The position numbers were made by a program, and so were the translations under genes. A stretch of 64,000 bases of DNA from Saprospiraceae bacterium (GTDB taxonomy: Bacteria; Bacteroidota; Bacteroidia; Chitinophagales; Saprospiraceae). How positions within the stretch are numbered: position 1 is the stretch's first letter; each line of letters begins with the position of its first letter. Below, in pieces: positions 1-6,280 of the stretch. Under the pieces are notes generated by a model. It was given only the letters and a program-made list of their open reading frames with translations. It searched no databases and was not told the DNA's origin. The stretch is taken from the NCBI GenBank assembly GCA_029212405.1, contig JARGNR010000004.1, positions 16,993 through 80,992 of the forward strand. The letters are read 5' to 3'.

Positions 1-15
1 TTATTTGGACAAGTG

Positions 16-46
16 TTGCACGGAATATAAAATAAGTATATCTTTG
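16..46 (+). promoter_or_regulatory. Bacteroidota-type promoter of the small basic ORF
   Basis: A TTG (16-18), a 20-nt spacer and TATCTTTG (39-46) match the Bacteroidota primary sigma consensus TTG-N19/20-TAnnTTTG. Transcription would start near 53, ahead of the small ORF at 126. Confidence 0.6.
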
Positions 47-125
47 CACTACAAAATAATAAATTACACTAACAGCAATTATTTATATTTCACAGTATAA
101 AATATTGCAAACAAAAATTTTTACT

Positions 126-305
126 ATGATCAAGAATGCAATAAATAAGTTTGTAAAAGGGTCAACTAACAAATTCAAAATAACAGCTTTTGAAAAGAGG
201 ATGGCCATTAAGGAGAACGTGATGAACGAAACTCAAAGCAGAACATATAATCCAAGAAGTGCTAGAAATAGATCTTTAAAGGGAATTGTTTTCAATAGCA
301 AATAA
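126..305 (+). CDS. small basic hypothetical protein (59 aa)
   Basis: I do not recognise this protein. The ORF track starts at a TTG (105), but the ATG at 126 is the better start. The product is short and Lys/Arg/Asn-rich (strongly basic), with no membrane segment, signal peptide or cysteine. It is a complete stand-alone transcription unit: a good promoter about 75 nt upstream and a clear terminator 27 nt downstream. That supports real expression more than the sequence itself does. A nucleic-acid- or ribosome-associated role would fit the charge but is a guess. Confidence 0.5.
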   Translation: MIKNAINKFVKGSTNKFKITAFEKRMAIKENVMNETQSRTYNPRSARNRSLKGIVFNSK

Positions 306-331
306 TATACCTATTTCCCATAGAACATACT

Positions 332-362
332 ACCATCATGGAGTTTTCCATGGTGGTTTTTT
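332..362 (+). terminator. rho-independent terminator
   Basis: An 11-bp stem (ACCATCATGGA / TCCATGGTGGT with one G-U pair) and a 4-nt loop are followed by a run of six T. It ends the small-ORF transcript. Confidence 0.75.
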
Positions 363-379
363 AGTTTTACCAGAACACA

Positions 380-2053
380 TTAAAACTTTACTATCCGTTT
401 AGTAAGTATGTTTTTATTCTCGTTAGATGTTATCCTAATCACATATATACCTTGATTCAATGAGGAAAGGTCTATATCGTTTCTCAATTCACCTATTGTT
501 GTTGAGATGATTTGTTTGCCACTGGAAGAAAAGATGGTTAGATCCAATTGCAGAAAGGCATCATTTTGGATGGTTAAAAGATTAGAGCCCAAGACATAAT
601 TAATGGAAAACCCGTCTGGTACAAATTGATCTTCGGTTGAGGTGTCTTTGCATTTGTTGAATTCACTATCGCCTTCGATTAATTCCCCTGGTGATAAATC
701 TTTATTGATCAGTGCAGGATGTTCAGCAGCGTATTTATATGCTCTAAAATTAGAGTTGCTGGTTATGATAGCGCCTTGATTATTCGGACCATTATAATTA
801 ACTGGTGTGATGTATTCCCAAACAATATTATTATTACTGTCAATTTCAAATAATCGCCCAGTTCCACCTTCATTTATAAATACATTGCCATTGGGTAATT
901 GTTGAGCATTTGATAAATAGGTAGATACAAAATCAAATGGGTTTGGAGCCTCGTAAACTATTTCTGGTTGAATGGGATAGTAGTGCTGATTGTTCATTTT
1001 TTTATATTCCCCATTCTCAAAAATTGGTTCTATTAGTTCTACCGTGCTGTAATATCCTTGAGGTCGGTCATCTCCATTGTTGAAATACATTATTTTTCCA
1101 GCATTGGGCAATCCAGAAGGTATCCAGTAGTGGCCATGGGAGCCGTACATTTTTAGATTTGCAGAAGTACCTCTTTTGTAGGCTGCTGGATTTCCCCATC
1201 GAAACAAAAGTTCTCCTCCTTTACCACTGTTTCCTCCAGAAGAACCTTGAGCTTGTTGTGTAGTTGTACTATGGTCAATAATCCATAGCTCATTATTATT
1301 TCTGGAATTGACAAGTATTTGATCAAGTGCAGGATTGTAGTCTAATGCATTGCAATGCCACCAATCGTCATCATCCCATGCACCAGGCCCCAAATAATTA
1401 ATATCCACTTTTCCAATTTCATCCCTAACCACACCGAAATTGGATAATGATGGATTATAGTCCTGTACAAAATGATCTTGTAGATGCCACTCCCAAACTA
1501 TTTCATAATCTGAGCTTCCTATCGGTTTAATTTCCTGAATAAATTCTCCCCATAAATAAGGACTAGAAGCGTTATTGGGAACTCTACCATATGCAATTTG
1601 TTCACTTTGTGATATTCTTTCCCACCCTATGAATATAATATTTCCGTTAGGCATTAATACTGCATCATGATGTTGAATAAATTCAAATTCGTTAAAATCT
1701 GAAGACCAAATTGTATTGTTATTCCAATCTACTAATTCGATATTGCCGCCAGTACTAAGTTGAGAATATTGTGCACCTATTACCTTATTGGTTCGGAGCA
1801 TAAGGCCTGATTTTGTTAAATAACCACTAAGGCCTGGGCGGTTATTTCTATCCCAGGAATTGACAAGAAATCCACAATTGTCGATTAAGTAGGCATCTGA
1901 ATAATAAAAAGGCGAATAGAAGATATACCCATTATAAGTAGCAGACTTGTCATAAGTGGTGACACCCATAGTTTGTACCTGGCAGAATACATTTCCACTT
2001 GATAGAAATAGTAAGAAAATTATAAACGAGCTTTTTAATACATTGATTACCAT
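380..2053 (-). CDS. secreted arylsulfotransferase (ASST)-like protein with T9SS sorting domain
   Basis: The N-terminal ~25 residues form a signal peptide. Residues ~30-460 resemble the arylsulfotransferase (ASST) beta-propeller family: repeated blade motifs such as LMPNGNIIFIGWE and QLPNGNVFINEGG, and histidine-rich motifs (HHD near residue 128, SHGHYWIP near 310) of the kind that carry the active site in this family. ASST enzymes move sulfate between phenolic compounds without PAPS. The last ~70 residues (LTIFSSSGKQI...GIYVIRI...KRIVKF) are a typical type A sorting domain for type IX secretion, so the protein should reach the cell surface or medium. It stands alone. The substrate is unknown and the enzymatic role is inferred from family likeness. 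Confidence 0.8.
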   Translation of the reverse strand: MVINVLKSSFIIFLLFLSSGNVFCQVQTMGVTTYDKSATYNGYIFYSPFYYSDAYLIDNCGFLVNSWDRNNRPGLSGYLTKSGLMLRTNKVIGAQYSQLSTGGNIELVDWNNNTIWSSDFNEFEFIQHHDAVLMPNGNIIFIGWERISQSEQIAYGRVPNNASSPYLWGEFIQEIKPIGSSDYEIVWEWHLQDHFVQDYNPSLSNFGVVRDEIGKVDINYLGPGAWDDDDWWHCNALDYNPALDQILVNSRNNNELWIIDHSTTTQQAQGSSGGNSGKGGELLFRWGNPAAYKRGTSANLKMYGSHGHYWIPSGLPNAGKIMYFNNGDDRPQGYYSTVELIEPIFENGEYKKMNNQHYYPIQPEIVYEAPNPFDFVSTYLSNAQQLPNGNVFINEGGTGRLFEIDSNNNIVWEYITPVNYNGPNNQGAIITSNSNFRAYKYAAEHPALINKDLSPGELIEGDSEFNKCKDTSTEDQFVPDGFSINYVLGSNLLTIQNDAFLQLDLTIFSSSGKQIISTTIGELRNDIDLSSLNQGIYVIRITSNENKNILTKRIVKF

Positions 2054-2298
2054 TGATGCCGAATTTGATTTGAGAAATGGTTTAAAACGTAATGGTATTT
2101 TCTGTGCATGTCTTCGACTAGTCTTGTTCTTTTTTGCACCTCAGCGCTAAAGTCATGTTCTTCAAAAATTGCTATACTTTAAAAACAAGCACATTCAAAT
2201 CAGTACAACCAACGTTTTTTAATCACTTCTAAATATAAACCAATAATTCATTTTAATAAGGCTAATTTTTGAGTTTCAATATTGAATAGACATCTTCA

Positions 2299-3336
2299 TT
2301 ATACTTTTTCATTGTAATCCGTGTTATCTCCATATTTTTTAGCAGCTTCAATCATTCTATATTTCATACGATTCCTCATTCGTTCAGGTTTCAACACTTC
2401 AATTTTTTCACCGAAACCAAGAATTAGTCGTTCAATTTCAAAATTATGATGCACATTTATTTGTATAATAATACTGTTGTCCTCAAATTTTTTGATCAAC
2501 TTTTGAGAGTGGTGAAATGGTTTAGTTAGTACGTATGGAGCATTTGATGGGTCAATCCAAAGGACAATTTCTAGAATTTGTTCGTCATTTAATACGGTTA
2601 CACCAAACGTGTTTTTATAGTAATCATCTGGGTTGAAGTTGTCTTTACTATATTCTTCTGACAAGGAATAGGAAATCTTCTGAATTCGATCTAAAGCAAA
2701 GTTCTGTATATTCTTTCTACCATTTACTTTACCAACAGCAAACCATCTGTTGTTGAATTCTTTCAAGATGTATGGAGTGAAATTGAATTCTGAAGGCCGA
2801 TCGGATTTGAAGGATTGATATTTAATTGAAAGGACTATTTTTTTCAGGATAGCTTGATAAATGACATCCAAATGTTCTAGCCCTTTTAATTCCTTATTGG
2901 TATCTAAATGAATAATTGAATCTTTGGAATTTTTTTCGCTGTAGACCTTATCTTCCAACTTTTGAAGGACTCCATTCAAATCCGAAAATAGGGAGAAATC
3001 TTTGAATTGTTTTAGCATTTCCACAGATTCCATGATGACTCCCATGTCTGTTTCAGTAATGGGAATGTTAGTAATAGAGTAATCTGCATCTTCGTAGGTA
3101 TAGTACTTTTTATCGTAGACTACAATAGGAGCATTATATCCTAGCTTATCGCTTCTCATTAATTGTAAGTCTAATTGGATGGTTCGTTTGCTTACATTTG
3201 TACTTTTACCTTCGTACTCATATAATGCATCGGAACATGCATCGATAAGAGAGTCCAATGTCCATTTTCGTTGACGATTTTGAAGACATTGATCAATTGT
3301 TCGATATCGAATAAGTGCATTTTTGTTGGTTGCCAT
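2299..3336 (-). CDS. WYL-domain transcriptional regulator
   Basis: 345 aa from the ATG at 3336. The ORF track extends to 3438, but those 34 residues overlap the divergent promoter region and do not look conserved. The N-terminal ~90 residues look like a winged helix (RYRTIDQCL, SKRTIQLDLQLMR). The centre (~165-240) is the WYL domain (LSIKYQSF, FTPYILKEFNNRWFAVG, NFALDRIQ), followed by a WCX-like C-terminal domain. WYL domains bind nucleic-acid or nucleotide ligands and often control DNA-damage, defence and RNA-repair genes. It is divergent from rtcB across an 80-bp gap holding a perfect 9-bp dyad, so it probably controls rtcB and itself. The effector ligand is unknown. Confidence 0.85.
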   Translation of the reverse strand: MATNKNALIRYRTIDQCLQNRQRKWTLDSLIDACSDALYEYEGKSTNVSKRTIQLDLQLMRSDKLGYNAPIVVYDKKYYTYEDADYSITNIPITETDMGVIMESVEMLKQFKDFSLFSDLNGVLQKLEDKVYSEKNSKDSIIHLDTNKELKGLEHLDVIYQAILKKIVLSIKYQSFKSDRPSEFNFTPYILKEFNNRWFAVGKVNGRKNIQNFALDRIQKISYSLSEEYSKDNFNPDDYYKNTFGVTVLNDEQILEIVLWIDPSNAPYVLTKPFHHSQKLIKKFEDNSIIIQINVHHNFEIERLILGFGEKIEVLKPERMRNRMKYRMIEAAKKYGDNTDYNEKV

Positions 3337-3343
3337 AAGTATT

Positions 3344-3374
3344 TTATTTTGCACTTTAAATGTACGCAAAATAA
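3344..3374. promoter_or_regulatory. inverted repeat in the WYL-rtcB divergent promoter (operator candidate)
   Basis: TTATTTTGC (3344-3352) and GCAAAATAA (3366-3374) are perfect 9-bp arms around a 13-nt spacer, in the centre of the 80-bp region between the two divergent start codons. Each arm also contains a near-consensus -7 box (TATTTTGC) pointing outward, so a dimeric regulator bound here could block both promoters. Confidence 0.5.
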
Positions 3375-4781
<1,407 letters not shown>

Positions 4782-4785
4782 ATTA

Positions 4786-4793
4786 TAACTTTG
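4786..4793 (+). promoter_or_regulatory. -7 element (TAACTTTG) ahead of the first leader ORF
   Basis: An exact TAnnTTTG box lies 5 nt after the rtcB stop. No good -33 TTG is present at the right spacing. Initiation here would put the 5' end only a few nt before the ATG at 4803. Alternatively the leader is read as the tail of the rtcB transcript. Confidence 0.35.
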
Positions 4794-4802
4794 CGTCAAC
4801 TT

Positions 4803-4910
4803 ATGAAAGTTACCAATATACATATGAGCGAACTGGGATTATTCCCGACGATAGATTTAAATCGAGAATACGATTTGAAAATGGATCGCTTATATCATCC
4901 TGTAGAGTAA
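4803..4910 (+). CDS. candidate leader peptide 1 (35 aa, rich in Leu/Asp/Glu/His/Pro)
   Basis: This ORF is too short for the track. It starts 21 nt after rtcB and ends 32 nt before a strong terminator hairpin. Of 35 codons, 15 encode Asp, Glu, Leu, Pro or His, the amino acids of the downstream tRNA array. All six codon families of the array (GAY, GAR, CTN, TTR, CCN, CAY) occur. The same architecture recurs in the second small ORF (5310-5432), and both share an H-x(1-2)-E-L-x-L stretch near residues 7-13. I read it as an attenuation leader peptide rather than a functional protein. A small protein of unknown role is the alternative. Confidence 0.55.
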   Translation: MKVTNIHMSELGLFPTIDLNREYDLKMDRLYHPVE

Positions 4911-4973
4911 TATTTATTTGAAAATATACAATTCGAAAAAAGAGCGTCCAGATTAAATTTTGGGCGCTTTTTT
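4883..4973 (+). promoter_or_regulatory. candidate attenuator 1 (antiterminator / terminator alternatives)
   Basis: GGATCGCT (4883-4890), 18-25 nt before the leader stop codon, can pair with AGCGTCC (4943-4949), the 5' arm of the terminator, with one bulged T. A small hairpin (ATATTT 4910-4915 / AAATAT 4922-4927) fits inside this alternative fold. A ribosome finishing the ORF would cover or disrupt the upstream segment and let the terminator form. A ribosome stalled earlier would free it. The layout matches attenuator 2 although the sequences differ. Confidence 0.45.
4936..4973 (+). terminator. terminator after leader ORF 1
   Basis: AGCGTCC (4943-4949) pairs with GGGCGCT (one G-U), flanked by A-run/T-run extensions that lengthen the stem, and is followed by a T tract. 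It ends the rtcB / leader 1 transcript unless antitermination occurs. Confidence 0.75.
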
Positions 4974-5085
4974 AGTTTAGAAACAAATATAATTTAAAGA
5001 AAAACACAATTATTTTGAATAATTAGAAAGACATAAATATCGCACTTGAAAAGAATAACAATTGAGAGACAGACTGTTGTGAATT

Positions 5086-5128
5086 TTGACATATGCTGCT
5101 TAAGAGCGGCCATAAATACCAATGTCAA
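5086..5128. other. dyad element between the two leader units
   Basis: TTGACAT (5086-5092) and ATGTCAA (5122-5128) enclose an inner hairpin GCTGCT-TAAG-AGCGGC (5095-5110). This is the only clear structure in the ~200 bp between terminator 1 and promoter 2. It could be an operator or a folded RNA segment; no gene is visible. Confidence 0.3.
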
Positions 5129-5145
5129 TAAGCTACATAACTAAT

Positions 5146-5159
5146 TGAAAATCAATTAA
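5146..5159 (+). repeat. 14-nt direct repeat, copy 1 (TGAAAATCAATTAA)
   Basis: An identical 14-mer recurs at 5275-5288, one copy upstream of promoter 2 and one inside its 5' leader. In the second copy it carries a minimal ATG-AAA-ATC-AAT-TAA ORF. Low complexity makes chance possible. Confidence 0.3.
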
Positions 5160-5175
5160 TTAAATTATTTTTTCC

Positions 5176-5205
5176 TTGTGATTTTAAAAAATTTGTTTAC
5201 CTTTG
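5176..5205 (+). promoter_or_regulatory. strong promoter of leader 2 and tRNA array
   Basis: TTG (5176-5178), a 19-nt spacer and TACCTTTG (5198-5205) are a full match to the Bacteroidota promoter consensus. The expected start near 5212 gives a ~100-nt 5' leader before the 40-codon ORF. No comparable promoter is seen between the leader terminator and the first tRNA, so this is the likely promoter of the array. Confidence 0.65.
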
Positions 5206-5274
5206 CATTGTCAATTAATAAAAACAGAGAAAGACATATTAGTAAATAAAACCTGTTGCTTATTTAATTCACAA

Positions 5275-5288
5275 TGAAAATCAATTAA
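5275..5288 (+). repeat. 14-nt direct repeat, copy 2
   Basis: Second copy of TGAAAATCAATTAA (first at 5146-5159), within the 5' untranslated leader of the second small ORF. Confidence 0.3.
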
Positions 5289-5309
5289 AAAATATAAATA
5301 CCAGTTGTA

Positions 5310-5432
5310 ATGACATATTCAATTTCACATATCGAACTTTTATTAGACATCGAACCCCGTTTACCCGAACTGGATTGTGATCTGGAACATTTGGATGAGT
5401 ATTCATTACAAGAGATAGTAGATTGTATGTAA
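5310..5432 (+). CDS. candidate leader peptide 2 (40 aa, 23 residues Asp/Glu/Leu/Pro/His)
   Basis: This ORF is too short for the track. It has a near-perfect promoter about 100 nt upstream and a terminator hairpin 27 nt after the stop. Composition is extreme: 8 Leu, 6 Glu, 5 Asp, 2 Pro and 2 His in 40 codons, strongly acidic, with a single Arg and no Lys. These five amino acids are exactly those served by the tRNA array that starts 126 nt downstream, and every array codon family is used (CAT x2, CCC x2, CTN x3, TTR x5, GAY x5, GAR x6). I infer a leader peptide that senses charging or integrity of these tRNAs. There are two cysteines (23 and 39) but no nearby RiPP enzyme. Confidence 0.65.
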   Translation: MTYSISHIELLLDIEPRLPELDCDLEHLDEYSLQEIVDCM

Positions 5433-5493
5433 ATATAAAAGTCATACGATAGATCTAAAAGCATCTCTTGATTCCAAAGAGGTGCTTTTTTTT
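5409..5493 (+). promoter_or_regulatory. candidate attenuator 2 controlling the tRNA array
   Basis: CAAGAGAT (5409-5416), 14-21 nt before the leader stop codon, is the exact complement of ATCTCTTG (5463-5470), the 5' arm of the terminator. Between them ATTGTATG (5422-5429) pairs with CATACGAT (5443-5450; one G-U), a hairpin straddling the stop codon. The two exclusive folds are leader pairing (antiterminator) or the terminator hairpin. This is the geometry of translation-coupled attenuation: completion of the leader favours termination, and stalling at upstream Asp/Glu/Leu/Pro/His codons favours read-through into the tRNAs. Confidence 0.55.
5460..5493 (+). terminator. terminator after leader ORF 2
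   Basis: AGCATCTCTT pairs with AAGAGGTGCT (10 bp with one G-U, 7-nt loop), followed by eight T. It lies between the leader ORF and the first tRNA, so the array needs read-through or an unseen promoter. Confidence 0.8.
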
Positions 5494-5558
5494 GCTTTCA
5501 TTTTAAACATTCATTTAAAAGGATCATAATCCAAGGAGTATCAAATTGCTCCACATCC

Positions 5559-5631
5559 AGTATTGTAACTCAATGGCTAGAGTGCCCGACTGTCTCTCGG
5601 GGAGTTGCGGGTTCGAATCCCGTCAATACTG
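5559..5631 (+). tRNA. tRNA-Asp (GTC), unusual U37
   Basis: Full cloverleaf, 73 nt: acceptor AGTATTG/CAATACT, D-stem ACTC/GAGT, anticodon stem CCCGA/TCGGG, loop CTGTCTC giving anticodon GTC, T-stem GCGGG/CCCGT with TTCGAAT loop, discriminator G73 as expected for Asp. Position 37, next to the anticodon, is U; nearly all tRNAs have a purine here. First pair A1-U72 is also atypical. CCA is not encoded. First gene of the array. Confidence 0.85.
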
Positions 5632-5635
5632 CAAA

Positions 5636-5681
5636 GATTGAGAAAAATGCCTTGTTTTTTGCCAGCATTACTTTTTCAATC
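5636..5681 (+). other. long hairpin between tRNA-Asp and the first tRNA-Glu
   Basis: GATTGAGAAA (5636-5645) pairs with the TTTTTCAATC end (10 bp, one G-U). After a 2-nt bulge AATGC pairs with GCATT, leaving a 14-nt T-rich loop. About 15 bp in all. It may be a processing site, an RNA stabiliser or a third regulatory hairpin. It fills the only long gap (54 nt) among the first four tRNAs. Confidence 0.5.
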
Positions 5682-5685
5682 CTAC

Positions 5686-5757
5686 GCTCCGTTCGTATAA
5701 TGGTTAGTACACTTGGCTTTCTACCGAGTAATAAGGGTTCGATTCCCTTACGGAGTA
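5686..5757 (+). tRNA. tRNA-Glu (TTC), copy 1, unusual U37
   Basis: 72-nt cloverleaf: acceptor GCTCCGT/ACGGAGT with G1-U72, D-stem GTAT/GTAC, anticodon stem CTTGG/CCGAG, loop CTTTCTA giving anticodon TTC, T-stem AAGGG/CCCTT. Position 37 is U rather than a purine. Discriminator is A, CCA not encoded. Nearly identical to copy 2 at 5848-5919 with paired stem changes, which suggests selection on structure. Confidence 0.87.
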
Positions 5758-5770
5758 CAAAAATTTAAAT

Positions 5771-5842
5771 CTGAGAAGATAACGGTGGTTGTTTACTCGC
5801 TTTGGAAGCGAGAGGTCATAGGTTCAAATCCTATTTCTCAGA
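5771..5842 (+). tRNA. tRNA-Pro (TGG)
   Basis: 72-nt cloverleaf: acceptor CTGAGAA/TTCTCAG with the C1-G72 pair and A73 typical of bacterial tRNA-Pro, anticodon stem CTCGC/GCGAG, loop TTTGGAA (anticodon TGG, A37 normal), T-stem ATAGG/CCTAT. The D-stem is weak (TAAC/GTTT, three pairs and a T-T mismatch). CCA not encoded. 13 nt after the first tRNA-Glu and 5 nt before the second. Confidence 0.85.
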
Positions 5843-5847
5843 CTATT

Positions 5848-5919
5848 GCTCCGTTCGTATAATGGTTAGTATACTCGGCTTTCTACCGAGGGATGAGGGT
5901 TCGATTCCCTTACGGAGTA
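5848..5919 (+). tRNA. tRNA-Glu (TTC), copy 2, unusual U37
   Basis: Second Glu tRNA, same acceptor and anticodon loop (CTTTCTA, U37) as copy 1. It differs at only about five positions, in the D-stem, anticodon stem, variable loop and T-stem; the anticodon stem is a perfect CTCGG/CCGAG here. CCA not encoded. Confidence 0.87.
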
Positions 5920-5925
5920 CAAAAT

Positions 5926-5999
5926 GCGGGGATGGCGGAAATGGCATACGCGTCCGATTTAGAATCGGGAATTTGAGGGTTCGACTCCCTCTCTCTGCA
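5926..5999 (+). tRNA. tRNA-Leu (TAG) lacking the long variable arm
   Basis: 74 nt: acceptor GCGGGGA/TCTCTGC (two G-U pairs), leucine-like D-arm (GCGGAAATGGCATACGCG), anticodon stem TCCGA/TCGGG, loop TTTAGAA (anticodon TAG), T-stem GAGGG/CCCTC, A73. The variable region is only 5 nt (AATTT), whereas bacterial tRNA-Leu is a class II tRNA with a stem-loop of ten or more nt. The A73 leucine determinant is kept. CC, but not CCA, follows. Confidence 0.8.
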
Positions 6000-6018
6000 C
6001 CTATCACGATAGATCTAG

Positions 6019-6092
6019 ATCCCACTAGCCCAATTGGCAGAGGCAAAGGATTTAAGCTCCTTACAGTCTGGGTTCGACTCCCAGGTGGGATA
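6019..6092 (+). tRNA. tRNA-Leu (TAA) lacking the long variable arm
   Basis: 74 nt: acceptor ATCCCAC/GTGGGAT, D-arm GCCC/AGGC with a C-A mismatch, anticodon stem AAGGA/TCCTT, loop TTTAAGC (anticodon TAA, G37), T-stem CTGGG/CCCAG, A73. The variable region is 5 nt (ACAGT), again class I in shape. It decodes TTR, as the TAG tRNA decodes CTN. CCA not encoded. Confidence 0.8.
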
Positions 6093-6108
6093 CAAGATTG
6101 TATCATAT

Positions 6109-6181
6109 GGTGTCTCTAGTTTAACTGGTAAAATACCTCAATGTGGATGAGGAGAACAGAGTTCGAGTCTCGGTGACACCC
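6109..6181 (+). tRNA. tRNA-His (GTG) without encoded G-1
   Basis: 73 nt: acceptor GGTGTCT/TGACACC (last pair T-T), anticodon stem CCTCA/TGAGG, loop ATGTGGA (anticodon GTG, unusual A32), T-stem CAGAG/CTCGG with one A-G mismatch, discriminator C73 as expected for His. The base at position -1 is T, so the G-1 normally encoded in bacterial tRNA-His is missing. CCA not encoded. Last gene of the array and the most degenerate. Confidence 0.75.
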
Positions 6182-6189
6182 AAAATATT

Positions 6190-6217
6190 TGTAAAATAAC
6201 TCTGAGGATTTTCAGAG
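6190..6217 (-). terminator. probable terminator of the leftward DUF7000/cupin transcript
   Basis: CTCTGA-N6-TCAGAG (6200-6217) is followed on the minus strand by TTATTTTAC. On the plus strand there is no T tract, so it fits leftward transcription from 6281 better, though it could also protect the 3' end of the tRNA array transcript. Confidence 0.4.
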
Positions 6218-6280
6218 GTAGGTGAGAACGAGCAATTACTCACTGCCAATAAAGTGCGGAGATTTTCGTTATTAACTCGC

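Noticed and set aside
2116-2150. GAGGTGCAAAA-like stretch shared (minus strand) with the region near 11100
   Set aside because: About 12-14 nt of similarity in AT-rich DNA, with no second supporting signal.
5310-5432. Leader ORF 2 as a RiPP or bacteriocin precursor
   Set aside because: It is short and has two cysteines, but no modification or export enzyme is adjacent. Its composition is better explained by the tRNA array.
5802-6119. 105-aa plus and 87-aa minus ORFs over the tRNA array
   Set aside because: They run through five complete tRNA cloverleaves. Such ORFs are frequent false calls from tRNA clusters.
5559-6181. tRNA array as an integration site of a mobile element
   Set aside because: No integrase, no direct repeats of tRNA 3' ends and no phage genes in the window.
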